NCBI GenBank assembly: GCA_003599475.1
Contig: QZKK01000220.1
Coordinates: 1-12,629 of the forward strand
Reading direction: 5' to 3'
Length of the DNA: 12,629 nucleotides
From: Desulfobacteraceae bacterium
GTDB taxonomy: Bacteria; Desulfobacterota; Desulfobacteria; Desulfobacterales; SURF-15
Under the pieces are notes generated by a model. That model had not been told where the DNA came from and did no database searches. It saw only the letters and a program-made list of their open reading frames with translations. The position numbers were made by a program, and so were the translations under genes. This document shows, piece after piece, positions 7,337-12,629 of the stretch; position 1 is the first letter of the stretch; each line of letters begins with the position of its first letter.

Positions 7337-7678
7337 AGACAAGCATTCGGCCCCTCATGGAGCGCAGACACAAATCGCAGAAGGTGAGAAGGTTGTCGTT
7401 ATCGTAAAAAGTCCTAAAACCCGTCACTCCGGAGATCCCGGATCGGGTCCGGGAGGAATCCAGAAGCTATTGAAAATACTGGATTCCGGCTTTCGCCGGA
7501 ATGACGAAATAAGCAAATTCTTGACTTTTTACGAGTTCATCAAGGTTTAGAAGATCAGAAAATTTTTTTCTCGACTTCTTATCTTCTCACCTTCTCATCT
7601 TCTTTCCTGGTGGCCGAGATTGAATCATCCGGGGAGTTACCCCGCCAGAACCACAATCGATAGAGCAAGGAGGGATGT
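7337..7678. other. 342-bp intergenic region with nested inverted repeats
   Basis: No gene is supported. Most of the gap is taken up by three nested pairs of inverted repeats described separately. The right end carries a strong ribosome binding site, AAGGAGG at 7667-7673, for the next gene. A TTGACT at 7521-7526 could be a -35 box but lies inside a repeat arm and has no good -10 partner. Confidence 0.6.
7402..7534. mobile_element. Possible MITE-like nested inverted-repeat element
   Basis: A 133-bp unit is bounded by a perfect 12-bp inverted repeat (TCGTAAAAAGTC at 7402-7413, GACTTTTTACGA at 7523-7534). Inside, 7422-7506 begins CGTCACTCCGG and ends CCGGAATGACG, with GGAATCCAG and CTGGATTCC as inner arms, so it folds into a long imperfect hairpin. 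A further 13-bp pair lies outside (AGAAGGTGAGAAG at 7379-7391, CTTCTCACCTTCT at 7583-7595). Sequences of the GTCATTCCGGCGAAAGCCGGAATCCAG kind are widespread proteobacterial repeats. There is no coding capacity and no clear target-site duplication, so a non-autonomous element is inference. Confidence 0.5.
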
Positions 7679-8440
7679 ATGAAAGCAGATCCGGATAAGT
7701 GTATTGCCTGTAAGCGATGCTTCCCATACTGCCCGATGGGAAGGATACAGAGCTTCCGTCGGCATGAGCGAATTCCCGGAAGATTTTACATTCAAATCGA
7801 CCAGGAAGCCTGTACCGACTGCGGCCTGTGCCTGCGGGCGGCGATCTGCCCGGTAAACGCGCTTTACCAGCAGCAGGAGCAATGGCCCCGTGAAGTTCGC
7901 GGCATCCTGAGCAATCCCCTGATCGAGTTCAAGGGCTCTCAGGTGCCCGGCCGCGGAACCGAGGAGATGAAGACAAACGACGTCAAGGGGACCTTTATGC
8001 CGGGGGAGGTCGGAGTCGGTGTCGAACTCGGAAGGCCTGGAATCGGAGCCTATTTCCGGGATGTGGAAATCGTTGCCATGGCCTTGATGGGGGCAAACAT
8101 CGGCTACGTCATGGCGGAAGAAAACCCGGTGACCCATTTCATGGAAAATAAGAATATCGGAAAGCTGCGGGACGATGTGCTTGGAGAAAAGGCCACATCG
8201 GCCATCATCGAGGGGAAATGCAAGCTCGAGAAGCTTCCGGAGGCCATAAAGGCCCTGGAGGAGGCGGCAAAGAGAGTCGATACGGTCTTTACGGTGGAGG
8301 TGATCACCAAGGTGACCCCCGAGGGCGAGGTGCCGACCAAAGCGATACTGGAAAAACTTGGAATCTTTTACTCCATCAATACCAAGAACAATCTCGGCCT
8401 CGGCGAGCCGTCGTTTAAATTCTACCCGGATCGCAACTAG
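7679..8440 (+). CDS. Two-cluster ferredoxin fused to an unrecognised C-terminal domain
   Basis: A 253-residue protein. Residues 1-62 are a ferredoxin domain with CX2CX2CX3CP (C8, C11, C14, C18) and CX2CX2CX5CP (C45, C48, C51, C57), so two [4Fe-4S] clusters are expected; the CX5C spacing in the second motif is slightly longer than usual. Residues about 95-253 form a domain I do not recognise by name. It begins with GRGTEEMKTNDVKGTF and EVGVGVELGRPGIGAYFRDVE, is rich in charged residues and short helices, and ends in a mixed region (VFTVEVITKVTPEGEVP, GIFYSINTKNNLG) that could be an alpha/beta ligand- or metal-binding fold. No signal peptide or membrane segment is seen. The start has a near-ideal AAGGAGG. 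It opens the plus-strand redox cluster ending in a CooS-like gene, so it is probably an electron-transfer partner or accessory protein. Confidence 0.82.
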   Translation: MKADPDKCIACKRCFPYCPMGRIQSFRRHERIPGRFYIQIDQEACTDCGLCLRAAICPVNALYQQQEQWPREVRGILSNPLIEFKGSQVPGRGTEEMKTNDVKGTFMPGEVGVGVELGRPGIGAYFRDVEIVAMALMGANIGYVMAEENPVTHFMENKNIGKLRDDVLGEKATSAIIEGKCKLEKLPEAIKALEEAAKRVDTVFTVEVITKVTPEGEVPTKAILEKLGIFYSINTKNNLGLGEPSFKFYPDRN

Positions 8441-8448
8441 TATTTTTA

Positions 8449-8540
8449 AAGGTTTCAGGTTTCGGGTTTCAGCGAGCCGGAAGAATTGTTAATTGTTAAC
8501 GAAGAGAACGCTGAACACTGAACGCTGAACGCTGAACACT
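8449..8540. repeat. Intergenic repeats: GGTTTCAGG tract and GAACNCT heptamer array
   Basis: The 120-bp gap starts with degenerate GGTTTCAGGTTTCGGGTTTC units. It ends with five perfect-length heptamers at 8506-8540 in the order GAACGCT, GAACACT, GAACGCT, GAACGCT, GAACACT. The array stops nine bases before the GAGGAGGAG ribosome binding site of the next gene. It is non-coding in all frames considered. Related units occur in the other gaps of this gene cluster. Confidence 0.75.
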
Positions 8541-8560
8541 CTATCTTGAGGAGGAGCATC

Positions 8561-9208
8561 ATGACGCACAGCCTTCACCGGAGAGGTGAATACGAAGACT
8601 TAAAAAACGATTTCGTGGTGCTGGGGTGCCCGGCAACCGGGGTCAACAAGAAGGGGTCGGCCCCCAAGACCCAGAAGTTTCTCAGCATCTGCTACAAGCA
8701 CGGTCCTGTGAACCTGGGGGACATGAAAACCGGAAACATCCACAACACCACCATGGCCGATATCCTGGAACGGGTCACCGACGGCACCATCGTGGAGTGC
8801 ACCTTCGACAACCGGGACAAGATCGTCTCCCTCTTGAAGGATCTCAAAGAGAACCGCCCCGGAATCTCGGTGATCATATCGGGAGTTACCGATGTGGTAC
8901 AGGAATGCATGAACGAGGCGGGACTCGGCCCCATTCACTCCCTCGAGTACTCCCTCGGCACCTGGGGACGGACCGAGCGGCTGCCGGATTATGAGGTGCT
9001 GAAGACAACCACCATGTGCGGGCACGCCATGATCGCATCCGATCTGGTGGGGAAAATGGTCAGGGACGTCAAGAGAGGCCGCAGAACCGTACAGGACTGC
9101 TGCAAGGAGATGGCCGAATGCTGCACCTGCGGAAACTACAACCTGACGCGCGGCGAGAAGCACTTTCGGGAATTGATGAAGCTCTTTACAGTCAGAAACC
9201 TGTATTAG
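8561..9208 (+). CDS. Cys-rich protein of unknown function in the CODH-like cluster
   Basis: This 215-residue protein is one I cannot place in a named family. It has ten cysteines: C23, C44, C80, C116, C153, C180, C181, C187, C188 and C190. The C-terminal group CC-X5-CCTCGNYN is dense enough to suggest a metal or Fe-S site, with H155 and H201 nearby. The middle (VECTFDNRDKIVSLLKDLKE, ISVIISGVTDVVQECM) looks like an alpha/beta fold with alternating strands and helices. There is no signal peptide or membrane span. The ATG at 8561 is preceded by GAGGAGGAG; an in-frame TTG at 8546 would add five residues overlapping this site and is rejected. Its position between a ferredoxin-domain gene and a flavoprotein, upstream of CooF- and CooS-like genes, points to a role in cluster assembly, metal insertion or substrate handling (inference). 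Confidence 0.8.
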   Translation: MTHSLHRRGEYEDLKNDFVVLGCPATGVNKKGSAPKTQKFLSICYKHGPVNLGDMKTGNIHNTTMADILERVTDGTIVECTFDNRDKIVSLLKDLKENRPGISVIISGVTDVVQECMNEAGLGPIHSLEYSLGTWGRTERLPDYEVLKTTTMCGHAMIASDLVGKMVRDVKRGRRTVQDCCKEMAECCTCGNYNLTRGEKHFRELMKLFTVRNLY

Positions 9209-9280
9209 AGCCGTGTCTCAATTGCCGGTAATGTGAATTCGGGGATAACACAGTGCGATCTTTTGCCGGAGACACGGAAA

Positions 9281-9436
9281 TTCGAAACTCGAATATCGAA
9301 ACTCGAAACAAATTCAAATGAAAAAAATACGAATAAAACTCAAAAACCACCGCTCCGGCCTGGTTTGTTTTGAATTTTGAATTTGGGGTTTTGGTATTGT
9401 TTCGGATTTCGGATTTCGATATTCGGATTTTCGATG
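9281..9436. repeat. Large imperfect inverted repeat, TTCGAAACTCG / CGGATTTCG type
   Basis: Most of the 298-bp gap (9209-9506) is low-complexity DNA. The left arm (9281-9318) has TTCGAAACTCGAATATCGAA units and CAAATTCAAA. The right arm (9366-9436) has TTTGAATTTTGAATTTGG and TTGTTTCGGATTTCGG units that are their approximate reverse complement. A short GC-rich centre (CCACCGCTCCGGCCTGG) forms the turn. The right arm resembles positions 1-36 of the window. A transcript through this gap could form a long imperfect hairpin. Confidence 0.65.
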
Positions 9437-9506
9437 TTTACACCTCGTGAATTGCCGATTAAGGACGGAATCAATACCAACCTAAACTCGGTGGAAGGAG
9501 ATATCA

Positions 9507-10814
9507 ATGAAGTATGTCATTATCGGGGGAAGCGCCGCTTCGATCAGCGCGGTGGAGGCCATTCGATCGGTCGACCCGGATTCGCAGATCGATCTTTTCA
9601 GCGACGAAAAAACCCCATTGTTCTCAAGAGTCCTGCTTCCGTACTACGTAGCGGAGGAACTCTCCAAGCCGATGCTCAATTTCAGGTCTGCGGATTTTTT
9701 CGAACAATCGGCGGTCACCCCGCACATCGGTGTAAGAATCCTGGAAATCCAACCGGCTTCAAACAGCGTCAAAGCAGATGACGGGAAGAGCTACCCGTAC
9801 GACCGGCTCCTGCTGGCAACCGGCGGAAACGCCATCGTCCCGAAAATTCCCGGCGTGGAAAAAGAGGGGATTTCGACGCTGAAGACGATGGCAGATGCCG
9901 AGAAGGTACTCAACATGAAGGGGAAGAAGGCGGTCGTCATCGGCGCCGGAAGCATCGGCGTGGAATCGAGCATCAGCCTGATGCGAAGAGGAATGAAGGT
10001 GACGCTGCTCGAGCAACTCGGACAGGTCCTGCCCACGGTATTCGACGAGGAAGCCGCCTCCATCATCCGCAAGGTGATCGAGGATATGGGAGTCGAGGTG
10101 ATCACAGGCGAACGAGCCCTAGAATTCAAGGGAAACGGAAGGGTGACCGGAGTTGCCACCCGCGCCGCGACCATCGACTGCGACATGGTTCTTTTAGCCG
10201 TCGGTGTGCGCCCGTCTATATCGCTGGCCAGGGATGCGGGAATCGCCATCGGGGACATGGGCGGCATCAAAACCGATGCGCAGATGCGGACCAACATCGA
10301 AAACATCTATGCGGCCGGCGACGTCTGCGAAACCTTCGACATCGCCCGCAACACCCATTTCATCAACGCCATCTGGCCCATGGCCGTAGAGGAGGGGAAA
10401 GTGGCCGGGTTGAACATGGCGGGGCGCCGATCGGTTTTTCCGGGATCGGTCCGGATGAACTCCATCGGCAACTTTATCGGATTCCCGGCCATGTCAATGG
10501 GGGTGACGCATCCGTCCGAGTGCTCGTATGCCGATGAGAACTGCTACTTCGAAGAGATCAAAAACCGGACCAAAAATGTCTACAAGAAGATCATCTTGAA
10601 GAACGGTACCATCATCGGAGCGATTTTCGTCGGACAGACGCAGAAATCCGGCATCATCACGACCCTGATGCGAAAACAGGTCGATGTCTCCGAGTTCATT
10701 CCGGCGCTCATGAGCAAGTCGTTGAGCTTCATGGACATCCTTCCGGTCCTGCGCAGAAATGCAATACTGTTTTCAGAACCCGAATACAAAGAGATCATGG
10801 ATACCGGGCTGTAG
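9507..10814 (+). CDS. FAD/NAD(P)-dependent pyridine nucleotide oxidoreductase
   Basis: This 435-residue flavoprotein belongs to the NADH oxidase / rubredoxin reductase branch of the two-dinucleotide-binding-domain family. It passes electrons between NAD(P)H and an iron-sulfur partner. The N-terminal FAD-binding strand is YVIIGGSAAS (G7-S12, a variant of GXGXXG), SRVLLPYYV near residue 40 is the class marker, G146-A147-G148-S149-I150-G151 is the NAD(P) loop, and A270-G271-D272-V273 closes the FAD site. The redox cysteine found in NADH oxidase and CoA-disulfide reductases near the SRxxLPYY motif is absent, so disulfide or peroxide chemistry is unlikely. The start has GGAAGGAG at ideal distance. 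The gene lies directly before cooF- and cooS-like genes; CODH, CooF and such a flavoprotein are a known arrangement in anaerobes, suggesting coupling to NAD(P). Confidence 0.87.
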   Translation: MKYVIIGGSAASISAVEAIRSVDPDSQIDLFSDEKTPLFSRVLLPYYVAEELSKPMLNFRSADFFEQSAVTPHIGVRILEIQPASNSVKADDGKSYPYDRLLLATGGNAIVPKIPGVEKEGISTLKTMADAEKVLNMKGKKAVVIGAGSIGVESSISLMRRGMKVTLLEQLGQVLPTVFDEEAASIIRKVIEDMGVEVITGERALEFKGNGRVTGVATRAATIDCDMVLLAVGVRPSISLARDAGIAIGDMGGIKTDAQMRTNIENIYAAGDVCETFDIARNTHFINAIWPMAVEEGKVAGLNMAGRRSVFPGSVRMNSIGNFIGFPAMSMGVTHPSECSYADENCYFEEIKNRTKNVYKKIILKNGTIIGAIFVGQTQKSGIITTLMRKQVDVSEFIPALMSKSLSFMDILPVLRRNAILFSEPEYKEIMDTGL

Positions 10815-10909
10815 AATGTCCAATGGAAAACGTCCAATGTCCAATTTCCAAGGAAGAAGGTTTCAGGTGTCGGGTGTCAGCTTGGGAGCGCGTCTGAAAC
10901 CTGAAACCT
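10815..10909. repeat. GTCCAAT run and GGTTTCAGG/CCTGAAACC hairpin
   Basis: Directly after the flavoprotein stop come degenerate GTCCAATG/GTCCAATTTCC units (10818-10850). Then a perfect 10-bp inverted repeat follows (AGGTTTCAGG at 10858-10867, CCTGAAACCT at 10900-10909) with a 32-nt loop. No T-run follows, and the cooF-like ribosome binding site is six bases further on, so it does not look like an intrinsic terminator. Confidence 0.7.
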
Positions 10910-10927
10910 CTATAGAAGGAGACAAAC

Positions 10928-11377
10928 ATGCAAGTCATCAAAGTTGATCCGGAGAAATGCACGGGATGCCATCAGTGCGAACTCTGGTGCGGTTCGGAAA
11001 TCGCATCGGAAAGCAAGGAGCTCCCTGCATCCATCCACGACGACCCGCAGCCGATTCCCCGCGTATACGTGGAGGGGAAAAAATTTGCTCTTCAGTGCCG
11101 GCACTGCGAAGATGCGCCCTGCCTCTATGCGTGTCCGAACGGAACGATGCGGAGGGACGAGACGGGTCTGGTCTATGTCCACGAATCAACCTGCATCGGC
11201 TGCTGGATGTGTGTGATGGTGTGCCCTTTTGGAATCATCAATCCCTCGCCCTCTTTCAAGGTGGCCGTCAAATGCGATCGATGCCGGAACATGGGATATC
11301 CCATCTGTGCGGAGGCATGCCCGACCAACGCCATCAGCGTTCAGGAGCGCAAAGATTACCGGAAGAAAAAATTTTAA
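10928..11377 (+). CDS. CooF-like 4[4Fe-4S] electron-transfer protein
   Basis: A 149-residue protein of the DMSO-reductase-subunit-B / CooF type, with sixteen cysteines in four groups: C11, C14, C17, C21; C57, C60, C65, C69 (CX2CX4CX3CP); C89, C92, C95, C99 (CX2CX2CX3CP); and C116, C119, C127, C131 (CX2CX7CX3CP). These should bind four [4Fe-4S] clusters in two pairs. No cysteine is missing, and there is no Tat signal or membrane anchor, so it is cytoplasmic. It lies 111 bp before the CooS-like gene. In CO-oxidising bacteria CooF takes electrons from CooS and passes them to a hydrogenase or a flavoprotein; here the flavoprotein next door is the obvious partner. The start has AAGGAG seven bases upstream. 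The basic tail RKKKF follows the last cluster motif. Confidence 0.88.
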   Translation: MQVIKVDPEKCTGCHQCELWCGSEIASESKELPASIHDDPQPIPRVYVEGKKFALQCRHCEDAPCLYACPNGTMRRDETGLVYVHESTCIGCWMCVMVCPFGIINPSPSFKVAVKCDRCRNMGYPICAEACPTNAISVQERKDYRKKKF

Positions 11378-11391
11378 TGTCAGGGATCTTG

Positions 11392-11461
11392 AAGGTTTCA
11401 GCCGTCAAATGTCAGGCCGGAGGGGAGAACCTGACACCTGAACACTGAAACCTGAAACCTT
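11392..11461. repeat. GGTTTCAG/CTGAAACC double inverted repeat
   Basis: The gap holds two nested stems. AAGGTTTCAG (11392-11401) pairs with CTGAAACCTT (11452-11461), and TGTCAGG (11410-11416) pairs with CCTGACA (11430-11436). The right side carries ACACCTGAACACTGAAACC units. It is the same family as in the preceding gap. It ends 13 bases before the ribosome binding site of the CooS-like gene. Confidence 0.7.
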
Positions 11462-11488
11462 TATTAAGTGCCAGAAAGGAGCTTAAAG

Positions 11489-12629
11489 ATGGAGTACATC
11501 CAGAAAAAGTCTGCCGACAGTGCGGTTGAACAGTTCCTGTTGAAAGCGGCAGACCAGGAGGTCACGTTGTCATGGGATCGGTATGAGGGGCAACTGCCGG
11601 AGTGCGGCTTTTGTGAAGCCGGCCTGAGCTGCCGGGATTGCCTGCAGGGACCCTGCATCAGCCATCCTTTCAAGGACCAGAACAAGATGGGGGTCTGCGG
11701 AAAAGACAGGGACACCCTTGCGGTGCAATCCCTGCTCCGCCTGATTCTCAAGGGGACCATGGCGAATTTAGACGTTCTAAACGATTTTACGCAGGCGGTT
11801 TCGGGCGGCGCCATCGAGCCGAAGGACAAGAAAGCGGCGGACCGAATGCTCAAATCGATCCAGAAGCTGATTCATGAGGGCGCCTCAAACGGTGCGGCCG
11901 ATCTTCCAAAGGACATGGTGGAAGCCTGGACCGCGAAAAACATCATGCCGGAAGGGATTGCAACCGATCTGATCAAAGCATCCCAAAAACTCGAAGGCGG
12001 CATCTCCTCGGTGGAGGAAACTCTCCTTTGGACCCTGAAATGCGCCCTGCTGGGAAGCTTCGCCCAGAAGATGTATGCATCGCTCAAGCGTGCTGTTTTC
12101 GGAACTCCCGGGCCGACGAAAGTGGAGGTGGGACTCGGAGTCCTCGGCAAACAAGGGGTCAACATCCTCATCTACGGACGGATTTCTCCGGTGCTCAAGC
12201 AGCAGATCGCCCAAAAGGCAGCGGAAAAAGGGATCAATGTGTTCGGCGTCTGCACCGATCCGATGGTTCCGCCCTATGTATTTCCGCCGGTGACAAACTA
12301 CGGATCCCAGGAAATCCCGCTGATGACGGGAGCGGTCGATCTGATCGTGGCGGGAGATCAGTCTGTGAACCCGTCCATCAAAATGCTTGCCAAGGAATAC
12401 AACGTCAAACTGGTCTCTCCCAACAGCCTCGGAAGAGGGCAGGACCCGGCCGGTTTTGCCGGCGAGATCATCCGGATGGCCGAGGAGGCCAACGATCTGC
12501 GGCGGGATATCCCGCGGGATATCCCGGAGGCCAGACAGACTGCGCTGATTGGGTTTTCGGGGCTTGAAATCGACGTCAAGAAGATTGCCGGCGCCCTGGA
12601 CAAGGGGACCCTCAAGGGAGTATGCGTCC
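11489..12629 (+). CDS. CooS-like (Ni-CODH family) protein with altered active-site ligands, 3' partial
   Basis: The first 380 residues are related to the anaerobic CO dehydrogenase catalytic subunit; the gene runs off the window. The N-terminus (LSWDRYEGQLPECGFC, CLQGPC, MGVCG) aligns without gaps to CODH-II of Carboxydothermus hydrogenoformans as I recall it. C48, C51, C56 and C70 match the B-cluster ligands. The D-cluster site is C39-X2-C42 rather than C39/C47 (S47 here). The C-cluster region differs strongly: the ligand corresponding to H261 (HGH motif) is R231 in NILIYGRISPVL, that corresponding to C333 (YQCIQP) is S292 in GDQSVNPS, and only C255 (for C295) is kept. The proton-relay histidines 93, 96, 99 and 102 are N, V, D and Q. 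The remaining ligands lie beyond the window. It is probably not a normal CO oxidiser. The ATG has AGAAAGGAG upstream. Confidence 0.85.
   Translation, partial: MEYIQKKSADSAVEQFLLKAADQEVTLSWDRYEGQLPECGFCEAGLSCRDCLQGPCISHPFKDQNKMGVCGKDRDTLAVQSLLRLILKGTMANLDVLNDFTQAVSGGAIEPKDKKAADRMLKSIQKLIHEGASNGAADLPKDMVEAWTAKNIMPEGIATDLIKASQKLEGGISSVEETLLWTLKCALLGSFAQKMYASLKRAVFGTPGPTKVEVGLGVLGKQGVNILIYGRISPVLKQQIAQKAAEKGINVFGVCTDPMVPPYVFPPVTNYGSQEIPLMTGAVDLIVAGDQSVNPSIKMLAKEYNVKLVSPNSLGRGQDPAGFAGEIIRMAEEANDLRRDIPRDIPEARQTALIGFSGLEIDVKKIAGALDKGTLKGVCV
12503..12526. repeat. In-frame tandem 12-bp palindrome in the CooS-like gene
   Basis: CGGGATATCCCG, itself a perfect palindrome, occurs twice back to back (12503-12514 and 12515-12526) and encodes Arg-Asp-Ile-Pro twice (residues 339-346). 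It lies in a surface-like linker between two domains of the CODH fold. It looks like a recent slippage duplication that kept the frame. Confidence 0.75.

Noticed and set aside
8506..8540. Possible CRISPR array from the regular repeats
   Set aside because: The units are 7 bp with no spacers; this is a short tandem repeat.
10957..11448. 163-codon plus-strand frame overlapping the CooF-like gene
   Set aside because: The overlapping frame with sixteen ordered cysteines and a good ribosome binding site is clearly the real gene.
11489..12629. Calling the last gene an ordinary CO dehydrogenase
   Set aside because: Two visible C-cluster ligand positions and the proton-relay histidines are substituted, so family membership is supported but CO oxidation is not.
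11489..12629. Calling the CooS-like gene a pseudogene because of the missing ligands
   Set aside because: There is no stop or frameshift over 380 codons, the B-cluster cysteines are kept, and the gene has a strong ribosome binding site and intact neighbours.

Overview
The window looks like chromosomal DNA from an anaerobic, moderately GC-rich bacterium, most likely a sulfate-reducing or syntrophic Desulfobacterota (inference). The reasons are the mix of genes (tripartite tricarboxylate transporter, FCD-type GntR regulator, CO-dehydrogenase-like and CooF-like iron-sulfur proteins) and the intergenic DNA, which is full of short degenerate repeats (GAACNCT heptamers, GGTTTCAGGT arms, GTCCAAT runs, TTCGGATTTCGATATTCGG tracts). 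No tRNA, rRNA, CRISPR array, transposase or phage gene was seen.

Region 1 (1-4706) holds a terminator of an upstream unit, a regulatory region, and a plus-strand operon: a serine--glyoxylate-type aminotransferase, then tctC, tctB and tctA, a complete tripartite tricarboxylate transporter. The likely theme is uptake of a carboxylate and transamination involving glyoxylate or a similar 2-oxo acid. Region 2 (4778-6127) has a small two-cluster ferredoxin on the minus strand and a divergent AEC-family permease, separated by palindromic repeat DNA. Region 3 (6128-7336) is a long leader followed by a GntR/FCD regulator. Four copies of a TTGTATACAA-like palindrome flank this system: one perfect and one single-mismatch copy before the aminotransferase, and the same pair before the regulator. 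The regulator therefore probably controls the aminotransferase-tct operon and itself.

Region 4 (7337-12629) begins with a nested inverted-repeat element and continues with a plus-strand redox gene cluster: a two-cluster ferredoxin with an unrecognised C-terminal domain; a Cys-rich protein of unknown family; an FAD/NAD(P)-dependent oxidoreductase; a CooF-like protein with 16 cluster cysteines; and the first 380 residues of a CooS-like protein cut off by the window end. Every gap between these genes contains dispersed repeats.

The most interesting point is that the CooS-like protein keeps the N-terminal B- and D-type cluster cysteines, but at the positions corresponding to the Ni-Fe C-cluster ligands H261 and C333 of characterised CODH it carries Arg and Ser. 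All four proton-relay histidines are also replaced. It may therefore be the centre of a redox system that resembles the known CODH-CooF-flavoprotein modules but acts on a substrate other than CO, with two uncharacterised proteins as partners.
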